Below, piece by piece: positions 26,246-35,114 of a stretch of DNA of 56,018 nt. Each line of letters starts with the position of its first letter. Within the stretch, counting starts at the first letter, position 1. The position numbers were made by a program, and so were the translations under genes. The notes under the pieces are model-generated. The model saw only the letters and a list, made by a program, of their open reading frames with translations, did no database searches and had not been told where the DNA came from. Source of the DNA: S012-113 sp965368405 (lineage in GTDB: Bacteria; Bacteroidota; Bacteroidia; Cytophagales; Cyclobacteriaceae); NCBI GenBank assembly GCA_965368405.1, contig CBDUMS010000009.1, forward strand, positions 1 to 56,018, read 5' to 3'.

Positions 26246-26360
26246 GCGATATCAGATAATTCACAATAAAATTATATATTCAAGCAATGAAATCTAACAC
26301 AAATGGGTTAACTTTCTGCTAATTATTTATTCGATCACCTCAAAATACAATTTAACCTAA

Positions 26361-27368
26361 TTGAAAACCATTAAGCCATTTATACTGCTCACACTGGCAT
26401 TGATGTATACGCAGGTGCTTTTTGCGCAGGATGAGACCGATGAAGAACTGCCCTCGTACCAGACAATGTACGATGACCCTTATGATATCAGGAATCTGTA
26501 TATTCAGTTTCAACCGTTGTATGGCGATGTTGGCGCTTTGAATGTGACAGGTGGCTTTGGTGTAGAGGGTGCTTATTATCATAAGTCCCTTTTCGATGCT
26601 CAATTGGCTTTTCGGACCAGCTATGGCCGAAGATTCGACTTAAATCGGCATGCAGCGGCTAAAAACGACACATACGGCAATAATTATCCACTGTACTATA
26701 ATCTGGAATTTGGAGGTACTTATCATATTAAGGACCTCATGAAAGAATCTACTTCACATGTTTTACTTTATTCGAAGCAACTTAAAGGAACCGAATGGGC
26801 ATCAACAGTTGCGAAAAGTGCGGAGATTAGTGGCAAGGTAAGAACGATAATTGGTGCAAGACTAGGGGGTATTTTAGGAAGCTCTACTGTAAATATAACG
26901 GGAGTGCTTGAGGCTCAAAATAAAGAGTTTTTCTATGAAGATGGAACCCCTGTCCTTAATGAAGATATGTACAGTAATATTCAAACCTTCACGATTTATG
27001 TCGGGGGTTCATACAGTATGATTAGAAATTATGCTGTGGAGTTTAGTGATCGATGGGATCCTTCGGGCGATGATATGCTTTTTACTCCCTACTTTGACTT
27101 AATGTTTGCACCTAGCATTAGAATAAGCGATGTTATCCTTGCCAACGAAACCGTAAGTGCAGACGCCATCGATAAATTGGCGATGGGTTTTAGAGGTGGA
27201 CTTAACGTTAAATTTAATCGTAAATTAAGTTGGGGAACAACTGTGGAAACCGGGATAAGACCTGGGGTAAAAAAGCGAGGCTTTTATCTACTCTTTAAGA
27301 TGAGCTTCCCGATTTATGCAAAAAAGATAGCCTATCAAGATAAATCTGCAGAAGATACCAGCAATTAA
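26361..27368 (+). CDS. Probable outer-membrane beta-barrel protein
   Basis: This 335-residue exported protein (signal peptide about 1-22, ending LFAQ) has many alternating aromatic strands and ends in a strand containing FYLLFKMSFPIYA, as in small beta-barrels. It starts at TTG; no ATG appears before the signal peptide. I do not recognise a named family. The genes after it (hutI 12 bases on, DUF983, lipoprotein) follow closely, so they are probably one transcript. Confidence 0.7.
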   Translation: MKTIKPFILLTLALMYTQVLFAQDETDEELPSYQTMYDDPYDIRNLYIQFQPLYGDVGALNVTGGFGVEGAYYHKSLFDAQLAFRTSYGRRFDLNRHAAAKNDTYGNNYPLYYNLEFGGTYHIKDLMKESTSHVLLYSKQLKGTEWASTVAKSAEISGKVRTIIGARLGGILGSSTVNITGVLEAQNKEFFYEDGTPVLNEDMYSNIQTFTIYVGGSYSMIRNYAVEFSDRWDPSGDDMLFTPYFDLMFAPSIRISDVILANETVSADAIDKLAMGFRGGLNVKFNRKLSWGTTVETGIRPGVKKRGFYLLFKMSFPIYAKKIAYQDKSAEDTSN

Positions 27369-27380
27369 CCACCTGCCGGT

Positions 27381-28625
27381 ATGCTAATCAAAAATATCAA
27401 AAGTCTCCTTCAGGTCCGATCAAATTCATCAGAGTGGGTTTCTGGTCCTGAAATGGATAAACTGCCATCGCTCGAAAATAGCTATCTTGTAACGGATGGC
27501 ACCCAGATCAAGGCATTTGGTAAAATGAACGAATGTCCCACGACTGGCAACGATGAGGTCATCGATGCATCGGGTGCTTTTGTTTTGCCGGCTTTTGTAG
27601 ATTCGCATTCTCATATCGTTTTTGCCGAGTCTAGAGAGGAAGAATTTGTAGCAAAAATTAAAGGGGCAAGCTATGCCGAAATTGCAGCACAGGGAGGCGG
27701 GATTCTAAACTCAGCGAAGAAAGTGAACCTTTTAACCGAGGAGGAATTGTTTGAACGAGCCATGCCACGTGTTGAAGAATTGATTCGTTTTGGTACGGGT
27801 TGCCTTGAGATAAAAAGTGGCTATGGTCTTACCACTGAAAATGAATTAAAAATACTTAAGGTCGCCCGTCGTATAGGCTCCGAAACTCCGTTAACAGTGA
27901 AAACAACCTTTCTGGGTGCACATGCCATCCCATCGGAGGTAACAAACCGTCGCTTTTACATCGATCAGGTTATTAATGAAATGATACCTGCAGTAGCACA
28001 GGATAATCTGGCTGATTATATCGATGTTTTCTGTGAAGAAGGTTTCTTTACGCCAGAAGAAACCACGGAAATACTTGAAGCCGGTATTGCACACGGAATG
28101 ATGGCAAAACTACATGCCAATCAACTGGGTATTAGTGGTGGCGTTGAGGTGGGTGTTGCCCTGGGAGCACGTAGTGTCGATCATCTAGAATGTATTGCTG
28201 AAGCACAAATAACTGCTTTAAAAAACGGGAAAACTATGCCAACATTACTCCCTGGCTCTGCATTTTATCTGAATAATAGTTATCCGCCAGCACGCCAGAT
28301 GATTGATAGCGGCTTGCCTGTTGCTCTGGCAACTGATTACAACCCCGGAAGTGCACCCGCCGGAAATATGAGTTTTATGCTTTCGCTTGCTTGCATTAAG
28401 ATGAAAATGACGCCAAATGAAGCAATAAATGCTGCAACCCTAAATGGCGCGTACGCGATGGATGTCCTCGATAAATTTGGAACGATCTCGATTGGCAAAG
28501 AGGCGAATTTAATCATTACAAAACCTATGGAGAATATAGCCTTACTCCCTTATGCTTTTACGAGCAATAATATTGACAAGGTAATATTGAATGGCGTGGA
28601 GGAATACTCAAATTATTACGATTGA
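27381..28625 (+). CDS. hutI: Imidazolonepropionase
   Basis: HutI hydrolyses imidazolone-5-propionate to formimidoylglutamate, the third step of histidine breakdown. The 414-residue amidohydrolase has metal-binding His76 and His78 (DSHSHIVFAESREEE), the family segments KIKGASYAEIAAQGGGI and IKSGYGLTTENELK, a later His in KLHANQLG, and Asp in LATDYNPGSAP. The other hut genes (hutH, hutU, and a formimidoyl-transferase) are not in this window. Its stop overlaps the following DUF983 start by 4 bases. Confidence 0.96.
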   Translation: MLIKNIKSLLQVRSNSSEWVSGPEMDKLPSLENSYLVTDGTQIKAFGKMNECPTTGNDEVIDASGAFVLPAFVDSHSHIVFAESREEEFVAKIKGASYAEIAAQGGGILNSAKKVNLLTEEELFERAMPRVEELIRFGTGCLEIKSGYGLTTENELKILKVARRIGSETPLTVKTTFLGAHAIPSEVTNRRFYIDQVINEMIPAVAQDNLADYIDVFCEEGFFTPEETTEILEAGIAHGMMAKLHANQLGISGGVEVGVALGARSVDHLECIAEAQITALKNGKTMPTLLPGSAFYLNNSYPPARQMIDSGLPVALATDYNPGSAPAGNMSFMLSLACIKMKMTPNEAINAATLNGAYAMDVLDKFGTISIGKEANLIITKPMENIALLPYAFTSNNIDKVILNGVEEYSNYYD

Positions 28626-29017
28626 AAAAGGAGTTAACTGTTGGTGAGGCGATCTTGAAATCTAAATGCCCAAGATGCCGAGAGGGGAATTTGTTTATAT
28701 TCAAACCGATGCAAATTGCTAAGTTTCACAAGATGTATTCAAATTGTCAAATTTGCAATCAGGTTTTTGAGCCGGAGCCAGGCTTTTATTTCGGAGCAAT
28801 GTTTATATCCTATGCGTTAGCCGTGGCAATGTCTGTTACGTCTTGGATATTTCTCTATGTTCTGTTTAAACCCGCTTTCGAAGTATATCTTGTGGTGATA
28901 TTGATCTTAAATGTGGTATTATTGCCATTCATTTTTAGATACTCCCGAACCTTATTTCTTTTTGGCTTCGGAGGTATCCGGTACAATAAGAAGAAAAATA
29001 ATTATGATGAAGAATAG
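28622..29017 (+). CDS. DUF983 membrane protein with zinc-ribbon-like Cys pairs
   Basis: This 131-residue protein has two CxxC pairs (Cys16/Cys19 in CPRCREGNLF and Cys42/Cys45 in NCQICNQVF) and two transmembrane helices (about 57-80 and 84-105), which is the DUF983 pattern. It starts at TTG 28622, overlapping the hutI stop by 4 bases (TTGA). Its role is unknown; a metal or redox role is suggested only by the Cys pairs. Confidence 0.88.
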   Translation: MKKELTVGEAILKSKCPRCREGNLFIFKPMQIAKFHKMYSNCQICNQVFEPEPGFYFGAMFISYALAVAMSVTSWIFLYVLFKPAFEVYLVVILILNVVLLPFIFRYSRTLFLFGFGGIRYNKKKNNYDEE

Positions 29018-29660
29018 AATTGTATTAGTAGGCCTATTAGGGCTTGGCCTTATGCTTCAAGGTTGTTATTCAACGAGCATTTCCGCGTCTTGGATGACGG
29101 AAGGTCACGAAGCGCATCGCTATAAAAAACTTTTGGTTATTGGGATGTCTACTAATGTTGCGGCACGAGCAACAGTAGAAGATGAATTAGTTTATTATAT
29201 GCGCCTGAAGGGAATTAATGCCGTATCAGCCTCCAGTGTCCTTCCTCCGGATAGGGCCATTGTTTCAGAGCCTCAAGAAGTCAAAAAACAGAAACTTCAG
29301 CAAGAAGGCTTTGATGGTGTTTTTGCGATTAGTTTGCTTGAGAAAAAAGATGAGACTAAATATGTGCAAGGTTCTAGTGCCTATGCCCCAGCAACTTTTT
29401 ATGGAGGCTACTACGGCTCATTCTATTCATATTATCCCTATATGTATTCAAATGTTTACCAGCCAGGCTACTATGTTGCTTCAGAAACCATTTTCCTTAA
29501 TTCAAGTCTGTTTGATGTTGATTCCGGAAAATTATTGTGGTCGGCGCAGTCGGAAACAACTGACCCTAGTTCACTCGATAATTTTGCGAATTCATATGCT
29601 AAGAGTATGACTGCATATGTTCTTAAGAGGAAGATTATTACCGCTTCGCTAGAAAAATAA
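29007..29660 (+). CDS. Lipoprotein with Tyr-rich insertion
   Basis: This protein of about 217 residues has a lipoprotein signal with the lipidated Cys at residue 20 (LMLQGC). The mature part starts with strands resembling DUF4136-type lipoproteins (SASWMTEGHEAHRYKKLLVIG), has a Gly/Tyr-rich stretch (about 126-151, FYGGYYGSFYSYYPYMYS), and a final domain (SLFDVDSGKLLWSAQSETT, then YVLKRKI). ATG 29007 or 29004 is preferred to the longer frame from 28911 because it gives a proper lipoprotein signal. It overlaps DUF983 by 11-14 bases. A weak 6-bp hairpin (29659-29674) followed by T residues sits at its end. Function unknown. Confidence 0.78.
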   Translation: MKNRIVLVGLLGLGLMLQGCYSTSISASWMTEGHEAHRYKKLLVIGMSTNVAARATVEDELVYYMRLKGINAVSASSVLPPDRAIVSEPQEVKKQKLQQEGFDGVFAISLLEKKDETKYVQGSSAYAPATFYGGYYGSFYSYYPYMYSNVYQPGYYVASETIFLNSSLFDVDSGKLLWSAQSETTDPSSLDNFANSYAKSMTAYVLKRKIITASLEK

Positions 29661-29762
29661 ACTATTTGTAGTTTTTACTATTGATTCTAGACGTACAGCT
29701 AGATATGAAATCAGCTATGCGGTGATCTTATTTTAATTTATCTTAGTCAGAAAAATAAGGTA

Positions 29763-31421
29763 ATGGCAGGATATAATCATAAAGAGATATTAGATAGGGC
29801 AGTAAGAGCAAATCGTGAGCGTACATTTTTTGCGCAATATCCCGAGCATCCATCACCAAAGATATACGGTGAGACTGCAGATGAAGAAGGACGCAATTGG
29901 TTCAAAGCGATGGTTGGGAATAAGTTTGCTGAACTTCATCAGGAAGCTACAGTGGGTTGGGTTGGCGATGAAGAGTCACCCTATTTGCAGGATAAACTTA
30001 ATATTAAGTACCCTGCTTTAGAGCCAGAACAGTATATCGAAAATGCCATAGCCACTTTCGATGAATGGCGTAAAATATCTCCACAAGATCGGGCCAATAT
30101 ACTGATAGAATCAATAGAGCGACTGAAAGAAAGATTTTTTCAGGTGGCCTATGCAACAATGCATACTACAGGACAAGGCTATATGATGGCTTTTCAGGCA
30201 TCTGGGCCACACGCAGCAGACAGAGCGCTCGAAGCAGTAGCAATGGGTTACGAGGAGCAAGTGCGATTCCCATCTAAGGTTACCTGGGATAAACCAATGG
30301 GGAAATTTAATCTTACCCTTGAAAAGCAATGGCGAGTTGTTCCGAAAGGAGTTGGATTAGTTGTGGGTTGCTCTACCTTTCCTACCTGGAATACGGTTCC
30401 GGGAATGTATGCAAGCCTGGTTACAGGCAATCCGGTTATTATTAAACCGCACCCAGGAGCAGTTTTACCAATTGCAATTGTTGTAGCCGAACTGCAAAAT
30501 GTATTATTAGAGAATAACCTTAATCCAAATATTGTCCAACTTGCTGTAGACTCCTCTGATAAATTAATTACCAAGGAGTTAGCCGAAGATAAACGAGTTA
30601 AGCTCATTGACTATACTGGCGGCAATGCTTTTGGCGATTATTTAGAGTCTCTTTCAGGAAAAACAGTTTTTACCGAAAAAACAGGGGTAAACTCAGCCAT
30701 AATAGATTCGACTGATGAAGTAGATAAAATGTTGGGCAATCTGGCATTTTCGGTATCACTATATTCTGGACAGATGTGTACAGCACCACAGAATATATTT
30801 ATTCCGGAAGGTGGAATATCTACTCCTGATGGAAATATAAGTTTCGACGACCTGGCAACTGGACTAATCGAACAGTTTAATGGCTTAATTGATAACCCTA
30901 AGGCAGGACCATTTGTCCTGGGGGCTATTCAGAACCCAGCCACTTGCGAGAGGGTAGAGGGGATAAGCGAACTTAAAGGTAAGGTGCTTCTGGAATCGAG
31001 AACGATAGAGAACCCAATGTTTAAAGGGGCACGTATTGCCACTCCAGCATTGGTTAAAGTTAACGCAGATCAATTCGAAGTATATTCCAAAGAATTATTT
31101 GGTCCTATTGCTCTGCTCATTAAAACCAAGGATACCAAAGAGTCTGTTGCTATGGCGAAAAAATTAGCCGAAGACCATGGTGCGATTTCCTGTGCGGCGT
31201 ATACGCTAGATAAGGAGATGAAAGATTTTATTGCTGATCAGATGGCATTGGCAGCCACACCAGTATCCTTCAATCTTAAAACAGGTATTTATGTAAACCA
31301 GCATGCCGGATTTTCAGATTTTCATGTTACCGGAGGTAATCCAGCTGGGAATGCTTCTTTTACTAATCCGGAATATGTGCTTAAGCGATTTACACTTGTT
31401 GGAATGAGGGAACCTGTATAG
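29763..31421 (+). CDS. paaN: PaaN-type aldehyde dehydrogenase (phenylacetate degradation)
   Basis: This 552-residue aldehyde-dehydrogenase superfamily protein resembles PaaN: an N-terminal extension of about 90 residues, the NAD-binding IIKPHPGAVLP segment, catalytic Cys339 (SGQMCTAPQN) and likely base Glu305 (FTEKTGVNS). In phenylacetate breakdown, members oxidise the ring-opened aldehyde. No other paa genes are in the window, so the link to that pathway depends on genes elsewhere. Shikimate kinase follows 9 bases downstream. Confidence 0.85.
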   Translation: MAGYNHKEILDRAVRANRERTFFAQYPEHPSPKIYGETADEEGRNWFKAMVGNKFAELHQEATVGWVGDEESPYLQDKLNIKYPALEPEQYIENAIATFDEWRKISPQDRANILIESIERLKERFFQVAYATMHTTGQGYMMAFQASGPHAADRALEAVAMGYEEQVRFPSKVTWDKPMGKFNLTLEKQWRVVPKGVGLVVGCSTFPTWNTVPGMYASLVTGNPVIIKPHPGAVLPIAIVVAELQNVLLENNLNPNIVQLAVDSSDKLITKELAEDKRVKLIDYTGGNAFGDYLESLSGKTVFTEKTGVNSAIIDSTDEVDKMLGNLAFSVSLYSGQMCTAPQNIFIPEGGISTPDGNISFDDLATGLIEQFNGLIDNPKAGPFVLGAIQNPATCERVEGISELKGKVLLESRTIENPMFKGARIATPALVKVNADQFEVYSKELFGPIALLIKTKDTKESVAMAKKLAEDHGAISCAAYTLDKEMKDFIADQMALAATPVSFNLKTGIYVNQHAGFSDFHVTGGNPAGNASFTNPEYVLKRFTLVGMREPV

Positions 31422-31430
31422 GGGATTGGT

Positions 31431-31934
31431 ATGAAAATTTTTCTAATTGGGATGCCAGGATCTGGCAAATCTACTGTTGGCCGGTCACTGGCTCAAAGAC
31501 TCTCCCTGGAATTTCTGGATTTAGATAAATACATAGAACTCCAGCAAGGGATGTCTATCGCCGAAATTTTTGAAAAGAAAGGAGAGGCAGTTTTTAGAAA
31601 ACTCGAAGCCAAAGCTTTATCCTCAGCAATTACCATCGATAAGGATTTAATCGTGTCTTGCGGAGGTGGAACACCCTGCCATTATAGTAATATGGATGTA
31701 ATGTTGGAAAGCGGAACCACGATATTTATTGATGTTCCTTTAGCAAAGCTAATAGAACGAACTGCTGGTAAAATCACACGGCCTCTACTTGTGAATAATC
31801 CCTCAGAGAAACTAGAATCTCTATTGAATGAACGGCTCCCTTACTTTAGTAGGGCGCATCATCGGATAGATGCAAGTAAGATTGACTCAGAGAAGATCGC
31901 CATCGAACTTACAAATCTTCTTCAGGCTGACTAG
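31431..31934 (+). CDS. aroK: Shikimate kinase
   Basis: AroK phosphorylates shikimate in aromatic amino-acid synthesis. The 167-residue protein has the Walker A loop GMPGSGKSTVG (7-17), the shikimate-binding DLDKYIE and FRKLEAKAL segments, SCGGGTPC, and the lid RPLLVNN. It is complete. Its stop codon lies inside a CTAG shared with the convergent FadL-type gene. Confidence 0.95.
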   Translation: MKIFLIGMPGSGKSTVGRSLAQRLSLEFLDLDKYIELQQGMSIAEIFEKKGEAVFRKLEAKALSSAITIDKDLIVSCGGGTPCHYSNMDVMLESGTTIFIDVPLAKLIERTAGKITRPLLVNNPSEKLESLLNERLPYFSRAHHRIDASKIDSEKIAIELTNLLQAD

Positions 31935-33484
31935 AACTTAACGCCGAGTGTTAAAAAGGCGCTGTAGTTATTCTTCTTCAATTCCGCTGTTGCTTCTGAA
32001 CCATCAGCAAGCGAGTAAGGTGAATAACTTGTTTTGTTAAGGGTATTTAGTACTGTTAAATCGGCAAAAAAGTTATGAATATGCAGGCCAGCGCCTGCAG
32101 ATATCCTATGATTTGAGCTTTGATAGCTCCAATCGGCAGTGAGTGGCACCTGATCAATCGCATAACCAGCACGTAGCCGTATGGCATCCAGCCTAATTTC
32201 AACTCCGGTTTTAATATTTAAGGCCTCCGTGAAATTTGCAGCCATAAAGTCGTTCTCAGGATCCATCGAGAAATCATCGCTTTCGAGCCACGTAGTACGA
32301 TAGTCCAAATATTCGACATCGGCTGTAATGAAACCAAGTTTTCCTAAAAATACGGCTGCTCCAAAACTTGCTTTGAAGGGCGTACTTAGTTTATATTGTG
32401 AAATAACTTCTGCCGTATTCGCCTCAAGGTAATTTAAGGTGGTATCTCCACCTATGAGATCACCGTAAAAGAAGTTGTTCCAATCCGCAACCATTGAGCC
32501 ATTATAGCGATCATCTAAGTTATATACCGTAGGTGTGGTAATAGAAGCGCCAAGTCTTATAAAAGAGACGGGCCTAAGAATAAGACCAAAGGTGGCGTTT
32601 AAACCATTGCCAGTAATGATTAGCTCATCCTGAACTTGAATACTCTGAATAGGGTCGTAGGTAGGGTCATCAGCAGAATAGTCGAAGTTCGATTCGGTTA
32701 AGACTCGTTCTGCGGTATAGTTAAGCGATACAATCCCTACGCCAAATCCAACATAGAGGATATCGGCAAGATTCCCCCCGTAAGAAAGACTCCATTGATA
32801 CTGGCTCCCGTAGGTGTTAAATATTGCTTCTTGATTTATTGTTGGCTGCATGAAGGATGTTATATCTGAGAAATATTCATCATCGGGTAAGCTGGTATCT
32901 AATACATCTAAAGGCCCTATTAAATAGGTGTAATAGGCAAGAGTAGTAAGATCTGTAGCCTGGTCCAGCGAAGGGAAGTTTCCTGCAGAAAAACCATTCG
33001 CCGATTCAATATAATGGTCGACAACACTGTTAGTGCTATTACTTAAGCCATATCTGAACTCGCCTCGAAAATCATTGATTTTATTCACACTGAAGCCAAA
33101 GGAACCACCAAGCCAGCCTCCCACTTCTTGCTTGGTGTTACTAATAACAACACCAATATTGTCCAGGTGTCCATAAATATCCTGGTTTCGATTCTTCTCA
33201 CCATTTACAAAGCTGTTATTATTTGCAAAAGTTACACCAGGAGTGAATGAAAATTCTGACCGATTATAAAAGCCAAGCCCGGCAGGGTTACCGCTTACTG
33301 CAGTCATTTCTGCGCCAAGAGCAGTGTTGGCTCCACCCAGGGCAATATTTCTGGCCGTACCGCCTGAGTAGGTTTTACTAAAGCGAAGGGCGTCAATATA
33401 ATAACCGTAGGGTCCATTTTCTTGAGCAGTAGCTTCCCCGCTCAATATCGCTATTCCTAGCAATACTGTAAATAATCGTTTCAT
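31931..33484 (-). CDS. OMPP1/FadL-family outer-membrane transporter
   Basis: This 517-residue exported protein (signal peptide about 1-20) has the family motif SGGTARNIALGGANTALGAEMTAVSGNPAGLGF near the N-terminus, then many amphipathic strands and a terminal strand ending LTLGVKF. It likely forms a beta-barrel that takes up hydrophobic compounds such as long-chain fatty acids. It follows the Ser-rich lipoprotein gene by 14 bases, in the same transcript, and shares its stop with aroK. Confidence 0.88.
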   Translation of the reverse strand: MKRLFTVLLGIAILSGEATAQENGPYGYYIDALRFSKTYSGGTARNIALGGANTALGAEMTAVSGNPAGLGFYNRSEFSFTPGVTFANNNSFVNGEKNRNQDIYGHLDNIGVVISNTKQEVGGWLGGSFGFSVNKINDFRGEFRYGLSNSTNSVVDHYIESANGFSAGNFPSLDQATDLTTLAYYTYLIGPLDVLDTSLPDDEYFSDITSFMQPTINQEAIFNTYGSQYQWSLSYGGNLADILYVGFGVGIVSLNYTAERVLTESNFDYSADDPTYDPIQSIQVQDELIITGNGLNATFGLILRPVSFIRLGASITTPTVYNLDDRYNGSMVADWNNFFYGDLIGGDTTLNYLEANTAEVISQYKLSTPFKASFGAAVFLGKLGFITADVEYLDYRTTWLESDDFSMDPENDFMAANFTEALNIKTGVEIRLDAIRLRAGYAIDQVPLTADWSYQSSNHRISAGAGLHIHNFFADLTVLNTLNKTSYSPYSLADGSEATAELKKNNYSAFLTLGVKF

Positions 33485-33498
33485 GATGGTTTTATTTA

Positions 33499-34992
33499 CT
33501 AGTTTCTCCTGCTGCTTCCTGATGAGCTGCTACTAGATGATCCTGAGCCTCTAGAGCTACCTCCAGATGAACGTGTTCCGCTACTTCGACTTCCGCCTGA
33601 TGAGCGTGAAGGGGTGTAGCTTGATCTACCACTCGAACCGCTGCTGCGCGATGGAGTGTAAAATGATCGCGACGATGATCTACTAGGACTGTATCCTGAT
33701 CTACTGGAACTGCGTGATGGCGTTCCATAACGACTACCAGAACTTGATCGGGCAGGTGTTGAGTACCTTGAGCTCGATGGAGTTCGATAGGTAGACTGTC
33801 GCGTGCTTGACCGATTAGCATTATTCGTTACTGTTCTTGTTGGCGAAGAAGCATTTCTATTATTATATGTTCTTCTGTTCTGTGTTGGAACAATAACGGT
33901 TTTATTGTTTTCTGTACGATTTCTATACTGCTGAACCGTAGCTGAAGACGACTGTCTGCGCGTTTGTGTTCCCGCAACTGTATAGGTTGAAGAACTTCCT
34001 CTCCTCATATATTCTACGCGTTCTGGCGCAGGACTGGCAACCGCTCTTCCTGAGTTGTTAGCTACACGTCCGTTTTCTCCGCCTGCGGGAGGCATGTAAT
34101 CATCTCTTCTTCGTTTAATAGAGGTGTTGTCTTTGTTAGCATAATAAGAAACATTGTTCATGGATTTTCTTGGCCCGTAAACAATTTGCTTACCATTGGC
34201 ATAACCGGGATCGTTAATTGCCCCTGAACCATTCGAGCCTCCATAATAGTTTATGTTACCATAATTGTTATAGTATGATGGTGTTCCAAAATATGAGTTC
34301 ATGTGTGGACTGTAATAGCAATTGCTATAGAATGAGGAATAATACCCAGGGTAGTCATAGAAATATGAGCCATAGACTGGTGATGACCACATATTATACC
34401 CCATTGAAAAACCCCAGCGATTAATGAATCTTGGAGAATACAAACCCATTCCCATGCCGAATGCAGGTCCAAAAAATGGATCATAGAAGCTCGCGGAATA
34501 ATTATTATACGGGCTAACGCCGTAATAATTATTTGTTATTTGGGGAGTTTGATTAGTTTGTGGTTGCTCATACCGGTAATCAGGATTATAATACTGGGCA
34601 TAACTTTCATCAAGCGCCTCATACTGCTGACCAGGAATATAATCTGGATTTACAGAACTATCATAGTATGGCTGATCATCGTATTGTTGCTCACCATATT
34701 GTTGAATGGTTGGCGAACCTAATGTGGTTGAATTTATGGTGCCTGATGATGGTGTAGTAAGTACTGGTGCATGCTGATTGGCATATTCATAGCCATCCTG
34801 AGTGCTGGTTGATACTTCGGTGGCAGCATTTGCCATAATCGCAGATGATGCGTTTTGACCTTGCAAGGCTTCTTTACGATCCTTTTTGGTAAAGTAGAGA
34901 TCGTCTGGCTCAACAAGTGCATAATTACTTTTGCTACACGCGGCTGCAAGTACAAGAAATGAAAGTAATAAAGTTGTAGTGTGACGTCTCAT
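33499..34992 (-). CDS. Low-complexity lipoprotein: Tyr/Asn-rich centre, Ser/Arg-rich repeats
   Basis: This 497-residue protein has a lipoprotein signal (lipidated Cys19, LAAACS). Residues about 110-270 are rich in Tyr, Asn and Gly (for example NYYGVSPYNNYSASFYDPFF). The last 130 residues consist of imperfect Ser/Arg repeats built around YTPSRSS. These regions look disordered. It is anchored by lipid and is probably exposed in the periplasm or on the surface. It precedes the FadL-like gene by 14 bases. The alternative frames over the repeats are long because of the repetitive composition and are not real genes. Function unknown. Confidence 0.82.
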   Translation of the reverse strand: MRRHTTTLLLSFLVLAAACSKSNYALVEPDDLYFTKKDRKEALQGQNASSAIMANAATEVSTSTQDGYEYANQHAPVLTTPSSGTINSTTLGSPTIQQYGEQQYDDQPYYDSSVNPDYIPGQQYEALDESYAQYYNPDYRYEQPQTNQTPQITNNYYGVSPYNNYSASFYDPFFGPAFGMGMGLYSPRFINRWGFSMGYNMWSSPVYGSYFYDYPGYYSSFYSNCYYSPHMNSYFGTPSYYNNYGNINYYGGSNGSGAINDPGYANGKQIVYGPRKSMNNVSYYANKDNTSIKRRRDDYMPPAGGENGRVANNSGRAVASPAPERVEYMRRGSSSTYTVAGTQTRRQSSSATVQQYRNRTENNKTVIVPTQNRRTYNNRNASSPTRTVTNNANRSSTRQSTYRTPSSSRYSTPARSSSGSRYGTPSRSSSRSGYSPSRSSSRSFYTPSRSSGSSGRSSYTPSRSSGGSRSSGTRSSGGSSRGSGSSSSSSSGSSRRN

Positions 34993-35114
34993 CTTTCTAG
35001 GGTTATATATTTTTCGTAATTCTTTTCATAAAAACCTAATGGTCCAAGGAACCTCAATTATATTTGCTCCCAATTTTAGTGTCTATTCAAAATTAAACAA
35101 TTATCGTACCAAAG

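Noticed and set aside
28911..29003. N-terminal extension of the lipoprotein gene
   Set aside because: The extra residues overlap DUF983 in another frame and would hide the lipoprotein signal.
33492..33821. 109-residue minus-strand frame inside the Ser-rich lipoprotein gene
   Set aside because: It is an alternate-frame reading of the repeats, rich in His/Val/Asp, with no start signal or family features.
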